Assembly: GCA_001632435.1 (NCBI GenBank)
Contig: KV424113.1
Span: 1 to 47,396, forward strand
Direction of reading: 5' to 3'
DNA: 47,396 nt
Source: Calocera cornea HHB12733
Taxonomy: Eukaryota; Basidiomycota; Dacrymycetes; Dacrymycetales; Dacrymycetaceae
In this document: piece after piece, positions 9,601-21,152 of the stretch
How positions within the stretch are numbered: the first letter of the stretch is position 1
How the letters are laid out: each line of letters starts with the position of its first letter
Made by a program: the position numbers and the translations under genes
Notes under the pieces: generated by a model
What the model was told of the DNA's origin: nothing
Databases searched by the model: none
What the model saw: the letters and a program-made list of their open reading frames with translations, nothing else

Positions 9601-12600
9601 ATGGCGGCCATCGCCCAATACCCACAGGCCGTCTCCAACTTCCCGCCGATATACCCCGAGGACACCCGTGGACTAACGGCACGCTGCACGAACGACCTTC
9701 CTTGGGAAGCCATCCCTTACCGAATATACGATCACGATGGCGCTATGCACTGGTCGCTCCACGAGTGGCTCGAGGCTGTTCAGTCTGGGGCGATGGTCGA
9801 CGAGGATTGCGTCTGGCTAGAAGTTAAGGTCGAATACGGAGATCTGCACGATAACACCGTTGTCTATACTCGTGCAGATCAGGACACGATTGTGGAGGAT
9901 ACAGACGAGCAGAGGAGCATGGAACAAACTCCCCCATCAGGTGTGATTGTTCAGTGGGAGGACGTCGTCCGGGCCGTGAAACACATCAGCGGTATGCCCC
10001 TCTTACCTTTCCCCAACGCTCCAATCTCATTATGATGCTGGATCTCTGAAGACATCCGGCACACTGTTCTCCCTCTTCCCGCCAAGAACATCTCATACGT
10101 CGCTGCGACATGTGGCAAGATCTCGTTCAAGTTTGAACCGGTTAATGCGCAGCCATTACCTGATGGCGAGGACCTGTTGGGGCGCCGGCTCTCTCTGAGC
10201 GATTGGGAAACTAATGTCGCCACTGCTTTCCTGGTGGACAACAGAGCCGACTGCGACTGGATTGAGATGTCTTTCCACTTGGAAATGACATCCCCTCTTG
10301 ATGAGAACGATACCCTGATTGGCGACAGGTACTACCTACAGTCTGGCCGTGGTAGCGCGCGAGGCGTTGCTCCCGATTCCTCTTGGTCTGTACGAGGTTG
10401 GGAAGACATCAAGCGGCTAATGAAAGTCTACGAGTGTCAGTGCAACTAATTCTCTCTGCAATTGGTTCGCTGACCATCCCAACAGTGGCACGACGGGCTG
10501 AGGTGCGGGTACGGGAGGTATCGAAAGGTTCTCAACATGTGCACGAAGCGTCCCGTCCACCCCTCAACCCATCGCCTCATTTCCGCCCCAGGACGAAGGG
10601 GCTGTCACTGAGGGCTTCATGTGGTCGCCGATCATCCGCCATCTCCCGGCCACTCTACGCACCTCCTTCGGCTGTCAGGCCCCCACCATCCGTAGACTTC
10701 TTATTGAAACAAGTCTATCAGTGGGCAAACACGGATCAGGACGCCGACAATGAGAAGACCTGTCATTGGGTTGTTGTCTCTTTCCAGGACCAGAGCGTTC
10801 GGCCCCAGTCCAGTGTGCTGTGGGAGGTGTACATCCAGACGCAGCTTGGCTTCAATAAAGACACGTCTCTTCCCGAGGGCAAGCATCGTCTCCCATTGGC
10901 AGAGCTGGAGGATGCCCTACAAAGTCTCGATTGTACGTTCATGCCTCCGTCAAAGATTCAGCTCGTGCCTGATAATATTGCAGGGTCACAGTGCGCTTTG
11001 CAGGGCACGCTTACGGGAGAACACCTTGAAAATGCTGCTCTCAGCGCCCCGTGCTACGTAGATCGCACGTTAACAGACACTGCTACAAGTGCTAAGGCCC
11101 CATCGGATTGGCAGAGCGTTGACGCCATGTGCGGGTACCACATGCGGCGCTTGCAGCGTGACTGCTACAGGGCACCATCACAGGAACCTGACTCCCATGG
11201 ATGGCTCTCCCTGATCCAACGTTGGATGGCCGAGTTCGAGATCTGCAAGTACGTCAAAATTGTGTTTAATGGACCCTTGGCAGAAGACCTTGTGCCCGAG
11301 CTGGTCATTTCGAAGTGGGACAATGGCCACGAACCAGTGTCTGAGGCCTGGGAGGGTACCTTCATCTCATTTGCCGAGCTCGAGAAAATTGTATTTGCAA
11401 TTCCGTGTACGTCGTTGATTCCACAATTATGCTGTGCGCATGATCTGATGAGAAGGCGCATAGGGGCAGCTTGCCCTGCAAAGAACGTCCCGGAGCCGGC
11501 GACGAAGGTCCTTCCGATGATGGGACTGACTTCCGAACAGCCAGTACCGTTGCAAGCCGTGGTACAATACACTTCGCCACCGTCAAAACCGTCGGTTTCA
11601 GCAAAGCAGTTACCTCCGCATTTCTCATGGGCGCCCGTCCATGGTGGCTTTCTGACGAGGGAAAGGCCATGGCACGCCTTCGTGATTGCTTCTTGTCACG
11701 GGAAGGAGTATCGATTACAACCAAATTACCGGGGTATGCCGAAGCTCGCTGTCGGGCCGTTCAAATCTACAAATGAATGGATATGGAATGTATTGTACTG
11801 CATCGAAGCGACATCCGAAATCGGCCTTGATTGGGTCCCGGTTACCTTCTGGTGGGAAGAAGGCGTGGAGGGGCACACAGAAATGGTCAGGCAAGCGCAG
11901 TATTTCGTTGTCACAGAAAAGTGGGAAAAGCAAGGCGACTCAGCGCCCATCCCTCCAGGACAGCGCATTCGGATGGCCGATTTCAAAGCCGCTATGAGAA
12001 GCATGCGCTGTCAGTGTGTTCAATATCCTCCCGGGAGAACGATATTGAGAAAGATACAGGGCAGAAGGATCCGTATCCTCCGCAGACCCAACAATCGCCA
12101 ATACAACCACCTATTACCTCAACACGTGCTGCCAATCTTCAGCAAGGCTCAATCCCACAGAATGCAGCACCGGTTGCGAGTGCATCTGACATTGTGTGGA
12201 TCCGCAATGGAGAATTGTTTGATGCATCACTGCCTTCGCGAGTGTTCGCAGTCGCCAGCTGTGCTGGACGCAACTTCAAGTTCTATCCAGATTCTCTTCG
12301 GGCCGAAGGAGATTCTGCTTCGTTTCAAGATGTTGATGTATGGCTCTCCATCTTCAAACTATGCCTACAAAACGCAGCAAGCATGTCATTGAGCGGAATA
12401 CCCGTTAACTTTCATATCGAGCCCGAGGACGACACCGTCGCTCCGATGTCCCCCAGCCTTGGCGCGTTCTTCGTCACCGCGAGGCGTCCCGGTTCGCATA
12501 CCGAGACCTTTCCAGCTCCCCCGGGCAAGCGGATTCATTGGAAGGACTTCTGTCTTGCGATCCGAAAACTGAAAGGTATACTCTGTTTCTCTCCCACCTG

Positions 12601-13496
12601 GCAGCCTCGCTCACATGAACCAAGGAGAAGTCCACGGTACTACGCGAGAGCTCACTCATCCGCAGCAATCCTCGTACACCTCGTGGCCTCGAGCTGATAT
12701 TGGGTGGCTGCACGGCGAAGTCCCGTGGCACGCCTATATCATCGGCTTCTGCAATGGACAGACGCGCATACTGCAACCAAGCTTCCCGTTCTCTTCGACT
12801 GCTTCTCATATCTGCGAACTTGATGAGTGGCTTTCTGTGATTAAGGACTGTATGAGTTCCAATACCTCCGGAAACTGGTCGCACGTCAGCTTCTTCTGGG
12901 AGGAGGTCCACGACCGCAAGATCAACGTCGGTTCGCGCCACGAGTTGCTTGTTGTCACCAAGGATTGGGAGCCCCGGTTGGAGGATGTTTGTGAGCTACC
13001 CGCTTCAGGTGTGGTGGAGTGGGAGAACTTTGTGGATGGCATGAAGGCAATGACCTGTACGTTCTTCGACACGTTCTTCAACACGCTCTTCGACATATGC
13101 TGACGTACTGTAGGGGCCCCTTCACCATCACCACTACCACGGAGCCGCGCAAGTGGCCTGGCGTGCGCACCAAACGCACGCCAGTCGCTCTTCACCCAGC
13201 TCTACTGCTGGATGCAGCAAGATATAACGGTTCCATTCTCTCTCGTCGGCAGATTCGGTTCTCGCCCGTCGACTTTCACGAGCGATGTCCCTGCGCTCAG
13301 CATGCTCGAGGCCATCGCCCACAGCTTTGGGTTAATCAGGGGCTGGTTTTTCATTCTTTCGTCCATATTCATTATCAATCTTGTGACAATCTATCTGCTA
13401 CTGATCATCATCCGACGGCGTCGTGCAAAGGCGGAGGCTACTGAGGAGGGTCTGGCGCCTGATATGCCTAAAGAGAAGTTTGATAGCAGTACTTGA
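9601..13496 (+). CDS. modular repeat protein with C-terminal membrane anchor, gene A
   Basis: Eight exons join cleanly into 1173 codons: 9601-9991, 10052-10435, 10486-10932, 10984-11406, 11464-12009, 12060-12575, 12625-13056, 13114-13496. Every intron (46-60 nt) is phase 1 and all internal exons are multiples of three. Exons 1-7 each end with a diverged copy of one module. Its pattern is (D/E)-W-L near the start and W-x-x-V-x-F in the middle, then an aromatic-x-V-T strand. The module ends P-x-G-x-x-(I/V)-x-W-x-(D/E) followed by a Cys (or Gly) at the splice site. Exons 5 and 7 also contain PWHA. Exon 8 has a Cys-rich linker (CAPNARQS.., CWMQQD), one transmembrane helix (GWFFILSSIFIINLVTIYLL) and an RRRR-containing tail. 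No N-terminal signal peptide is visible, so topology is uncertain (tail-anchored or unconventional). I recognise no known family. Confidence 0.8.
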
Positions 13497-13539
13497 ATGA
13501 TGCAGCTGTACAGCTGTACACTGTCTTTAATATGATTTG

Positions 13540-13890
13540 TATTTATGCCTTCTACTCGGATCGTGCTGAACTTATCCGGTCTCAATAGCTGCTTGACGTG
13601 TAAAAGCCTGGTCAGACTCCGTCATGGAACGAAGACTGTCCAGCGCAGGTACGAAACAACGGGACTCGACAGCCTTGACATGCCCTCTGAAAGGAATATC
13701 AGAGACGATCATGCCGAGGAGCTGCAGAAGGTATATCCGTCGAGTCAACTTGAATGGGTCGATCTATCACAGCTCCACTGAAGATCACCGCATGCAAACC
13801 CATTCTGCAGCGCTCTCCAGGTAAGTAATTGAGCGAAACAAATTGCCTTCCTATTCCCTTGTTGAGGTCGTATGTTTCCAATCAGCATGT
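13540..13890 (+). pseudogene. relic of the secreted family between genes A and B
   Basis: The segment around 13759-13806 (GATCTATCACAGCTCCACTG and onward) matches 8186-8233 of copy 4 at most positions. The following GAGGTCGTATGTTTCCA matches the 3' end of copy 4 (GAGGTCTACTGTTTCCA). No intact frame is present. Its position shows that a unit containing a secreted-family gene and a modular gene was duplicated in tandem. Confidence 0.6.
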
Positions 13891-14201
13891 TTGCCATCGA
13901 AGATGATAATTGAAGACGTTGCCGCGGGTGGTCAATCTTAAACTAGCCGGACAAGTGTGAGGGGGCCACTATTATTAGACGCGCCGACGATGTCGGACTC
14001 AGGGACCGGCGACTCGCCCCGACAAGTGCCCAACGCTCTGCGTTCGACCACCTTCTGATAACAATGAGCACTGAGTCGTCTGCTGTCAGCGCAGGATGTT
14101 TCCTTTCCATGCCCCTTCTCCAATTCCACCACCACCGCACCAGCCGAGCATACACTTGATCTCACCTCTTTTGAACTACATCCTTGACTGGAGGGTACGT
14201 A

Positions 14202-16566
14202 ATGACGGCCATCACCCAATACCCACTGCAGTCGGTACCCCATTCCGTCTCCAACTTCCCGCCGATATACGCCGAGGACGCCCGCGTATTGACGGCACGC
14301 TGCACGAACGACCTGCCTTGGAAGGTCATCCCCTACCGAATCTATGATCACTATGCGGCGATGCACTGGTCCCTCCATGAGGCTCGAGGCTGTTCAACTT
14401 GGGTTGATGGTCGACGAGAACTGCGTCTGGCTAGAGGTTAAGGTCGAATACGGGGGATCGCACGACAATACCACCGTCTATGCTCAAGTAGAGAAGAACG
14501 GACATCCAAAGGCTGTAGAGGAGCAGATTGGGCTGGAACAAGGCTGGCCGTCAGGTGTTATCGTGCAGTGGGAGGACGTCGTCCGGACCGTCAAACACAT
14601 CAGCAGTACGCATCTCTTATCTTCATCCAATGCTCATATCTGACTGAAACTCTCGCTATCCTGAAGACACGAGGCACACCGTTCTCCCTCTCCCGGCGAA
14701 GAACATCTCCTACATCGATGCAAGGTGCGGCAGGACCTGGATCCAGTTCCAACCCGGCGATCAGAAGCCCTTGGTCGATGGGCAACATCCAATGCCGGCC
14801 CACCTCTCTCTCAGCTCTTGGGAAGCGCATGTCTCCAGTCTCTTTCTCGCACATGAGCGAGCGGAATGCAATTGGGTCGAGATCTCTTTCCACTCGGACA
14901 CGACAGCAGCGCTGGAGAAACACGATACGCACATTGGAGACAAGTATTACGTGCTGTCCGGTCATGGACGTGCCCTGCCCGTTGTGCCTCCATCTCCGGG
15001 GCTTATACGGGACTGGAAAGACATAACTTGCTTGATGAGATTCTTCAATTGTGAGTGAAAGTCAAGTACCTCCCTAGTTTGCGATTTGGTTGCTGAATGT
15101 TCCACCAGTGGCTCGCCACGCAGAGCTCGAATCACGGTTGATATCAGAGGCTCCTCAACCTGCGCACGAATATCTGCATCTCTCAACCAACCACTTCTCA
15201 CCCCGTTACCGCTCTCGTAGCACGGGGCTATCTTTGAACGCTGGCTGTGGACGCATCTCCACATGCCTCTTCACCCCTCGCCACGTGTCTTCTTCTACGG
15301 ACCCATCACCCTCCGTGGACTTTATACTCAAGCAAGTGAAGCGTTGGGCAGATGTCGATCAGGATACCGGCGAAGATCGGAGCTGTTCTTGGATTGTTGT
15401 TTCTTTTCTAAACCACACCGGCCTTCCCACGCCCACTGTACTCTGGGAAGTGTACATCCAAACGAACCTTGGCGTCGACAAAGGCACACCGCTTCCGGAC
15501 GGCAAGTCTAGTCTGGTATTGGCGGAACTGCAGAGTATCTTGGAGGCTCTCAATTGTATGTGTTCTTCCATTCAGGTATTTAGGGGACGCTGAAGATGTT
15601 GCAGGGTCACAAGACCCCGATTATGGGAATCTTTCGGAAGAACCTATCGAAAACACTGTTCCCTCCGATTCGCGTTATGTCAACCGTACGCTGTTATTCG
15701 GAGCTGACTCTCAGTTGGAGAAAGGATCCCCCTCTCAGGATGTACTCTTGAAAGACGCTCCACCCACATCACACGTTATGTTGCCCCAGGGTGATCTTGC
15801 GTGGTTACAGCGCGAAGTCCCCTGGCACGCCTATGTGGTCGCCGTCTGCGGCGAACAGACACATACATTACAACCGAGTTTCCCATTCACATCTCCTTCT
15901 CGCTATCAACGACTGGACCAGTGGCTTTCAATGATCAAGAACTGCTTCAGCCTCGATAGGCCGCCGGACTTCTTGGATGTGGGTTTCTTCTGGCAAGAGG
16001 TCCGTAACAGCAAGATCAACCTTGGTCCGCACCACACGTTGTTCGTTGCGAGCAAAGGCTGGCATTCCACGCTGGAACAAACCGGGGATCTGCATCGCGT
16101 TCCTGTGGTGCAGTGGGAGGACTTTGTGGATGGCATGAAGACGATGACCTGTACGTTCTGAAACACGTTCTTGAACATCCCCTGACGTATTGCAGGGGCA
16201 CCTTCACCAACACTACCACCTGGGAGACGCGCAGGTGGCCCGGCCTGCGTAGCAAATGCGTGCCAGTCGCTAGCTACCAAAATCAACTGCTGGATGCAGC
16301 AGGATGTTACGCTGCCGTTTTCTCTCGCCGGCCTATTCGGTTTTCACGCACCGAGTGCCAGAACAAGCACGGATGCAGTCAGCATCATCGATGCGACCGC
16401 CCAAAGCCTTGGGATGAGCAGAGGCTGGTTCGTGGTGGTTTTGTCCATATTCGCTGTGGAGCTCGTAGCGGTCTGCCTGCTGCTGCGCATTGTCCGCCGG
16501 CGTCGTGCAGAGGCGGCCGCTGTTGAGGAGGGTTTGGCGACTGTTGTGCCTAAAGAGGACTGTTGA
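14202..16566 (+). pseudogene. modular repeat protein with C-terminal anchor, gene B (frameshifted)
   Basis: Five exons align with gene A: 14202-14605, 14667-15050, 15109-15555, 15605-16150 and 16196-16566. Exons 2 and 3 have exactly the lengths of their A counterparts (384 and 447 nt) and all introns are phase 1. Compared with A, two nucleotides (TG) are missing after 14381, just where A reads HEWLEAV; this shifts exon 1 out of frame. All later exons are open, so this may be a very recent null allele or a base-calling error. B has four modules instead of seven: its exon 4 joins the start of A exon 4 to the end of A exon 7. The last exon keeps CWMQQD, a helix (GWFVVVLSIFAVELVAVCLL) and RRRR. 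Confidence 0.75.
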
Positions 16567-16882
16567 TACAAGCACCCGGATGATATAGTGTACTCATTAG
16601 TTCGATTTGTATTTATGTCTCCTACGTGGGGCGTACACCGTCATCACGTCTGAACTGACCGGTAGATGTGTAGTTAAGCAAACAGTTTGAATCGTTGTGG
16701 GTGAGGAGCGCCGAGAGACGCACGTGTTACCCGCTCTGCGCCTCTTCTGTCCTCTTCCAGCGACCCTGATGTCCGTGCTGCCGCATACATCATCGATATC
16801 ATGCCCGCCAACCTGCCATACCTTCAATGCTACAGCCGTCCGATTCCATTCTTATCTATATCTCTTACACTAGGCCGGTTCC

Positions 16883-19018
16883 ATGTCCGCCACCCAGTCT
16901 GGCTTGACCAGCCTCACACACGCACAATGCACGCTCATCACCTCGCCGTCCGGTGGGGATCTGCACTCCGTCGTTGCCCGTTGATTCGACAACCCAACCC
17001 CTGCCAGCTACATTTACTCACCTTCTGAGTATGCGGACAACACCCGATCGCTGCTTGACGATTGGATACAGCTAGTCCAGCAGGGGCTGGTAGAGGACGA
17101 GTCCTGCTTCTGGGTCAAGCTCTCGCTGGATCAAGGGGTTCCCCCTCCGATAGTGGTATATGTTCCAACCGAGAGCGCGCCGCCGCTGGGGACGCCGGTA
17201 GTGCAGACAGACTCATAGAGTCACACTGGTATGGTGGGCGATGTAGTGTCGTGGGAGGCGGTTGTTAGTGCTCTGACCGACGCTGATGGTGCGCAATGGT
17301 ACGCTCCTTTCATGCGCGTATCTAACCTCGTCTTCCAGAACCAGCGAGCTCTATTCAGGTTCTGAATACTGCATATGACCGTAATCGAAGATATCTGTCT
17401 ACCGGTCTCGGACCGCAGAATATCCTCGCGCGTGACTGTGGATCAACTGGATCCCAAGTACAAGCGCTCTGCGGTGCCCATGGATGGCGATTGCAGCATC
17501 ACTGCACCGACATATCTCTGGCAGGCGAAGCTAGATCTTCCGCAGGGCGGCTGTCCAAAGCTCGGCAGTGGGTATTTGGAGTTGGAGATGTGCCGTGCAA
17601 GTTCATCAGCGTGTCGTTCCGTGCCGAATTCGGCGATAGTCACGAGAAGACGCTGCTCGTACAGACCGTAGCCTCGCAGCAATCCGAAGGACAGCGGCAA
17701 TCCAGCGAATACCTGATATCGTTCGATGAGCTTCAAGAGCTCATACGGCGCATTTCATGTATGTTCTGTTGCACGGTCGCCAGGCTGAGCTAAGCGCTGA
17801 TCAGGGGTAACCAGGGCCATCATGCACGGTTGCCGAAGCGGAACCGGAGACGAGCACGACAGTAATCGGTGGCGCCGGTCAGGCAGGGCACTCTCGACCT
17901 CAGCACTCATGGGCATCCCTCGATCTAGGACTGCTCGTTTCGCAAATGCCGTGGGATGCGTATCTTGTGGCATTCTGCCCAGTCCAGGAATACCGACTGC
18001 AGCCCAACACGCGGGACCTCCCCAGAACAGCAACACGCGCCATGCAGGACGTCGAGGAATGGCTCACGGCTGTCCGACTCTGCGTCGATGCAGCATCCGG
18101 AGCAAGAACCGATTGGATACGAGTGGCCTTGTTTTGGAATGATGATCAAGACGGGCACAGCGCGGTGTCGTGGCAAGGTCATTACATGGTCTAGACTAGG
18201 TCGTAAGAAGCACAGGGTGCTGCAGCACCGATGGCACCCGATCAGAGGATACACCTGGGTGATTTCGTCGACGCGGGACGGACTGAGCTGCGCTGTATGT
18301 GTCTCCACCTTGGCACATTCGGAGCAGAAGCCTTCTCACCTGCGACTGCCAGGGCAAGCCAAACCCTCATACACGCAAGATAACTCATGGGTATCCATCC
18401 GTGATGATGTAGCCAGCCAGGACCTTCCGTGGAGCGCATACGTGGACACTGTCTGTCTTGCTGCAAAATACCGTTCTCAACCGCATGGTCCGGCAGAGTC
18501 AGAAGGTCTAAATCCTATCCGTACCCTCAATGAGTGGCTGGTGGCTCGCTCTTCAGGATTGCTTGTACTCAGGACAGCCTGTCGCGATCAATTGGATCAC
18601 AGTTTCCTTCTGGTGGGACGACGGCTTGGATGGCCGTTCCGATCTGCAGCGGCACAGCACTTATTATGTGGTCACCGAGTACTGGGATGTTCAGGGGGAT
18701 AGCGCCCCTGTCCCGCCAGGCAAGCAAATTCCTTGGGATGATTTCATCGTATCAATGAGACGGCTGCACTGTACGTCCCTTCTCACGTTGAACGATGACC
18801 CGCTCTGAGTCTCTACAGGGGACTATGAGCCGAAACAGACAACCTCAGCAACAAGAACAATCGTTGTCCATTCCCCACACGGCCCGCGCTGGCTGACCCT
18901 GATGTTGTCCGTTCCTATACTTCCCCTGGCCGCCCTTTACATGTTCATAAAGATCATTCGGAAGTGTTACACACGAACGGCTGTTGGAGAGGCTATCTCG
19001 CTATCAAGAAGACTGTGA
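16883..19018 (+). pseudogene. modular repeat protein with C-terminal anchor, gene C (decayed)
   Basis: A possible start at 16883 leads into a first module (LLDDWIQLVQQGLVEDESCFWVKL). It is interrupted by TGA at 16982-16984 and TAG at 17216-17218 in one otherwise open frame. A second module follows (17540-17760, ending ISFDELQELIRRISC). A third starts PWDAYLVAFC near 17948 and contains TAG and TAA about 18192-18208. A fourth (NEWL..., WITVSFWWDDGLDG, YYVVTEYW) changes frame near 18545-18560. The last exon encodes a helix (WLTLMLSVPILPLAALYMFI), a basic tail and a stop at 19016-19018. The order of parts is that of A and B, but sequence is much more diverged and clearly non-coding in several places. 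Confidence 0.7.
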
Positions 19019-19711
19019 TGATGGGAAGAGAGAAGTGCTGATGATAACGTTGTAACTGGAATAGTACTGTTGGTGGTTTGGCTCCTGTGACTTACTCGGA
19101 ACATACCCTCTTGTGTGGAGTGCAGGCACCCACATGTACAGTACGTACTTGCATGGCACACATGAAGACTATGGAGCTTTCTTAACCTCTCAAACGTACC
19201 GCATGGAGGCGGACAGGAAAATGCACTCCAATCACTCAGTCAGACACGCGCTCAGCGGTAACACCGAGATCCTCTAACAAGGGTACAACTCAAGCCGTTG
19301 TGCTCGTCTCTGTTCTGAGGGAAATGCGTCACATGGGGTCTTGGTTTCAGGCTGGGAGGGCACCATACATCATATGACCACAAATCCCCTCTCTGGTCCA
19401 AACTGCTCGAGTGGTACAGGGGGCTGCTACTGCTTCAGTAGAGGCATCTTTAGAGGAGTCTTGAGTAGCGTCATCTTCGTGTGATGGATTGCATTTACAC
19501 ACGATCCCATGATAACACCGACACATGTCTGAGAGTAAAACCGCCATGATAGAAGAAAGAAAAGAAGTATCCCTTGATTCCGGCTTCTCACATACTGTAT
19601 CCCATTCAACGATGCATCCCCATCTAGGAGCAGCCATTCGCGGTTCAGAACATGAAGCATACAATCAGAAGAAAGATCGTACTTACTATCTTCTTGTCTC
19701 TTGTAACACGT
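19019..19711. other. gene-free spacer between gene C and F1
   Basis: No frame here shows family motifs or consistent splicing. The left part is downstream of gene C and the right part downstream of the minus-strand gene F1, so it is a convergent intergenic region. Confidence 0.45.
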
Positions 19712-20647
19712 TCAATAAGGCCACGGCTGATTTCGCTCCTTTGCCATCCTTTTCTGGCTGTTGAAGGCCCTACGACAGACGTCTGGTGTCATTCGCCGAA
19801 GGCTTTTGACCTTGACATCTATTTAGAATGGGCTCATTGAAGTGCTTATCCATGTCTAGCTCACCGAAGCCCATGCCATTCTCCACCTATACGTCTTCCC
19901 ACCACGCCTCGCCTTCCACAGAGCAAGTTCTTGTAATTCTTTTTCCGAAATCAGCGGTAACATTTTCGTAGCACCCTTTGCTTGTTTCTCCTGTCGTATG
20001 TAGCGGCCATTGCTGGACCTTACGTCACTTTGCTGCTGACTGTCATCGACGTATTCGGACAGCTGGGAAGGACTTGGGGGCACAGACTAATGCAAGGAGA
20101 AACAGACAGTGTATTGGTGTGTCATGAGTGTACAGCTTCGACCGCAGTTTTTTTTTCGTACCGAAAGGCTAGAGGACATGGTCAGTTCACTCTGAAGTGA
20201 CCTCTGTCTCACTGTGGTTTGTCAGATGCTGCCATGAACGCGTGTGTCAAAACACACCTATCGCCCTCTTAAACCTCTTAATCTTGGGAGATGTTCCAAT
20301 ACAGGTCTCCTCTCCTTCATCGTCAGAGATTACGATCACGTCCGCACCAACAGGTACTCGAGAGGGCTTGGAACGATGGAGGGAGGAACGCTGCGCCGCA
20401 AAGTCGCGCTTGATCTTGTTACTGAGCTCCTTTACAGCATCTGATAACTTGTGGTCAGCTCCATGCACTATAGTAGAACAAACTGGAGCGTACCGTGTTC
20501 CGCAACGAAGATCTCGTTATCGCGCAACTCCTGCGCTAAAGAGTCCAGCTCCTTCTCCTCCTTGAGTACCTCGGCAAGTTGCTTGAGCTTCTGCGAGCGC
20601 TGACGGAAATCGTGTAGATTCTGCTGGAGGCTGTCTGTATCGGACAT
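19712..20647 (-). CDS. coiled-coil protein with SIM-like motif and Myb/SANT-like C-terminus (F1)
   Basis: The start at 20647 opens MSDTDSLQQNLHDF, followed by a Leu/Glu/Lys coiled coil. Exon 1 ends at 20494 with a phase-1 intron (20459-20493). Exon 2 continues with ELSNKIKRDFA and an acidic stretch, ADVIVISDDEGEE, which fits a SUMO-interaction motif. A later exon encodes SNGRY and LPLISEKELQELALWK, then YRWRMAWAS. The last exon encodes LRRMTPDVCRRAFNSQKRM and ends PWPY with a stop at 19712-19714. The spacing S-E-x-E-L...W-R...R-x-T-P-x-x-C-R-x-A resembles a Myb/SANT helix-turn-helix, suggesting a nuclear DNA- or chromatin-binding protein. F2 (23335) and F3 (40626) share intron positions and both ends. 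The junction between exons 2 and 3 was not fixed. Confidence 0.6.
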
Positions 20648-21152
20648 CCTCGCATCTTTTCGAAAATGAGGATAGAGGATAGGTGTTAGGACAGTAGTGA
20701 TGTGCGGGCAAAGCCTGTCGTGCAGCGGGCACCGAATTCGCGACGCGTCGCCCCATCACTGACCGGCCCTGAAGAGTCCAGTCACAGCTGCATTCGACTC
20801 GCGGGCGGGGTGGGCAAGCTAGCGAGCTCTTTACACACGAGATCGTTACCTACTCATGTGTGCTGTAAGTTACTGTAAGAACAGTTCGCTTGCGACCTGC
20901 AAGAACAATGCGTTGAGCTCGAGCGAATTACCTTCGATACCGCGGCATCCGTAAAGTAATGCCTGAAATTCGCCTCCGCGATATTGTCTCTTTGACTTCG
21001 ATGCTGCAGCGGCTCAGATGTATATGCGTATGTCGACAAATCCCATGAATTCAATATGTGTATGCGTGTCGTACAACATGATCCAATACGATTACATACC
21101 CCATCCCCGAGAGAGCAAGATTGAGAGCAGTCCACGCAAGCAGAGGCGCCGC
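20648..21152. other. gene-free spacer between F1 and the isochorismatase-like gene
   Basis: This should hold the F1 promoter on the left and the 3' region of the hydrolase gene on the right. I see no RNA gene or repeat. Confidence 0.45.
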
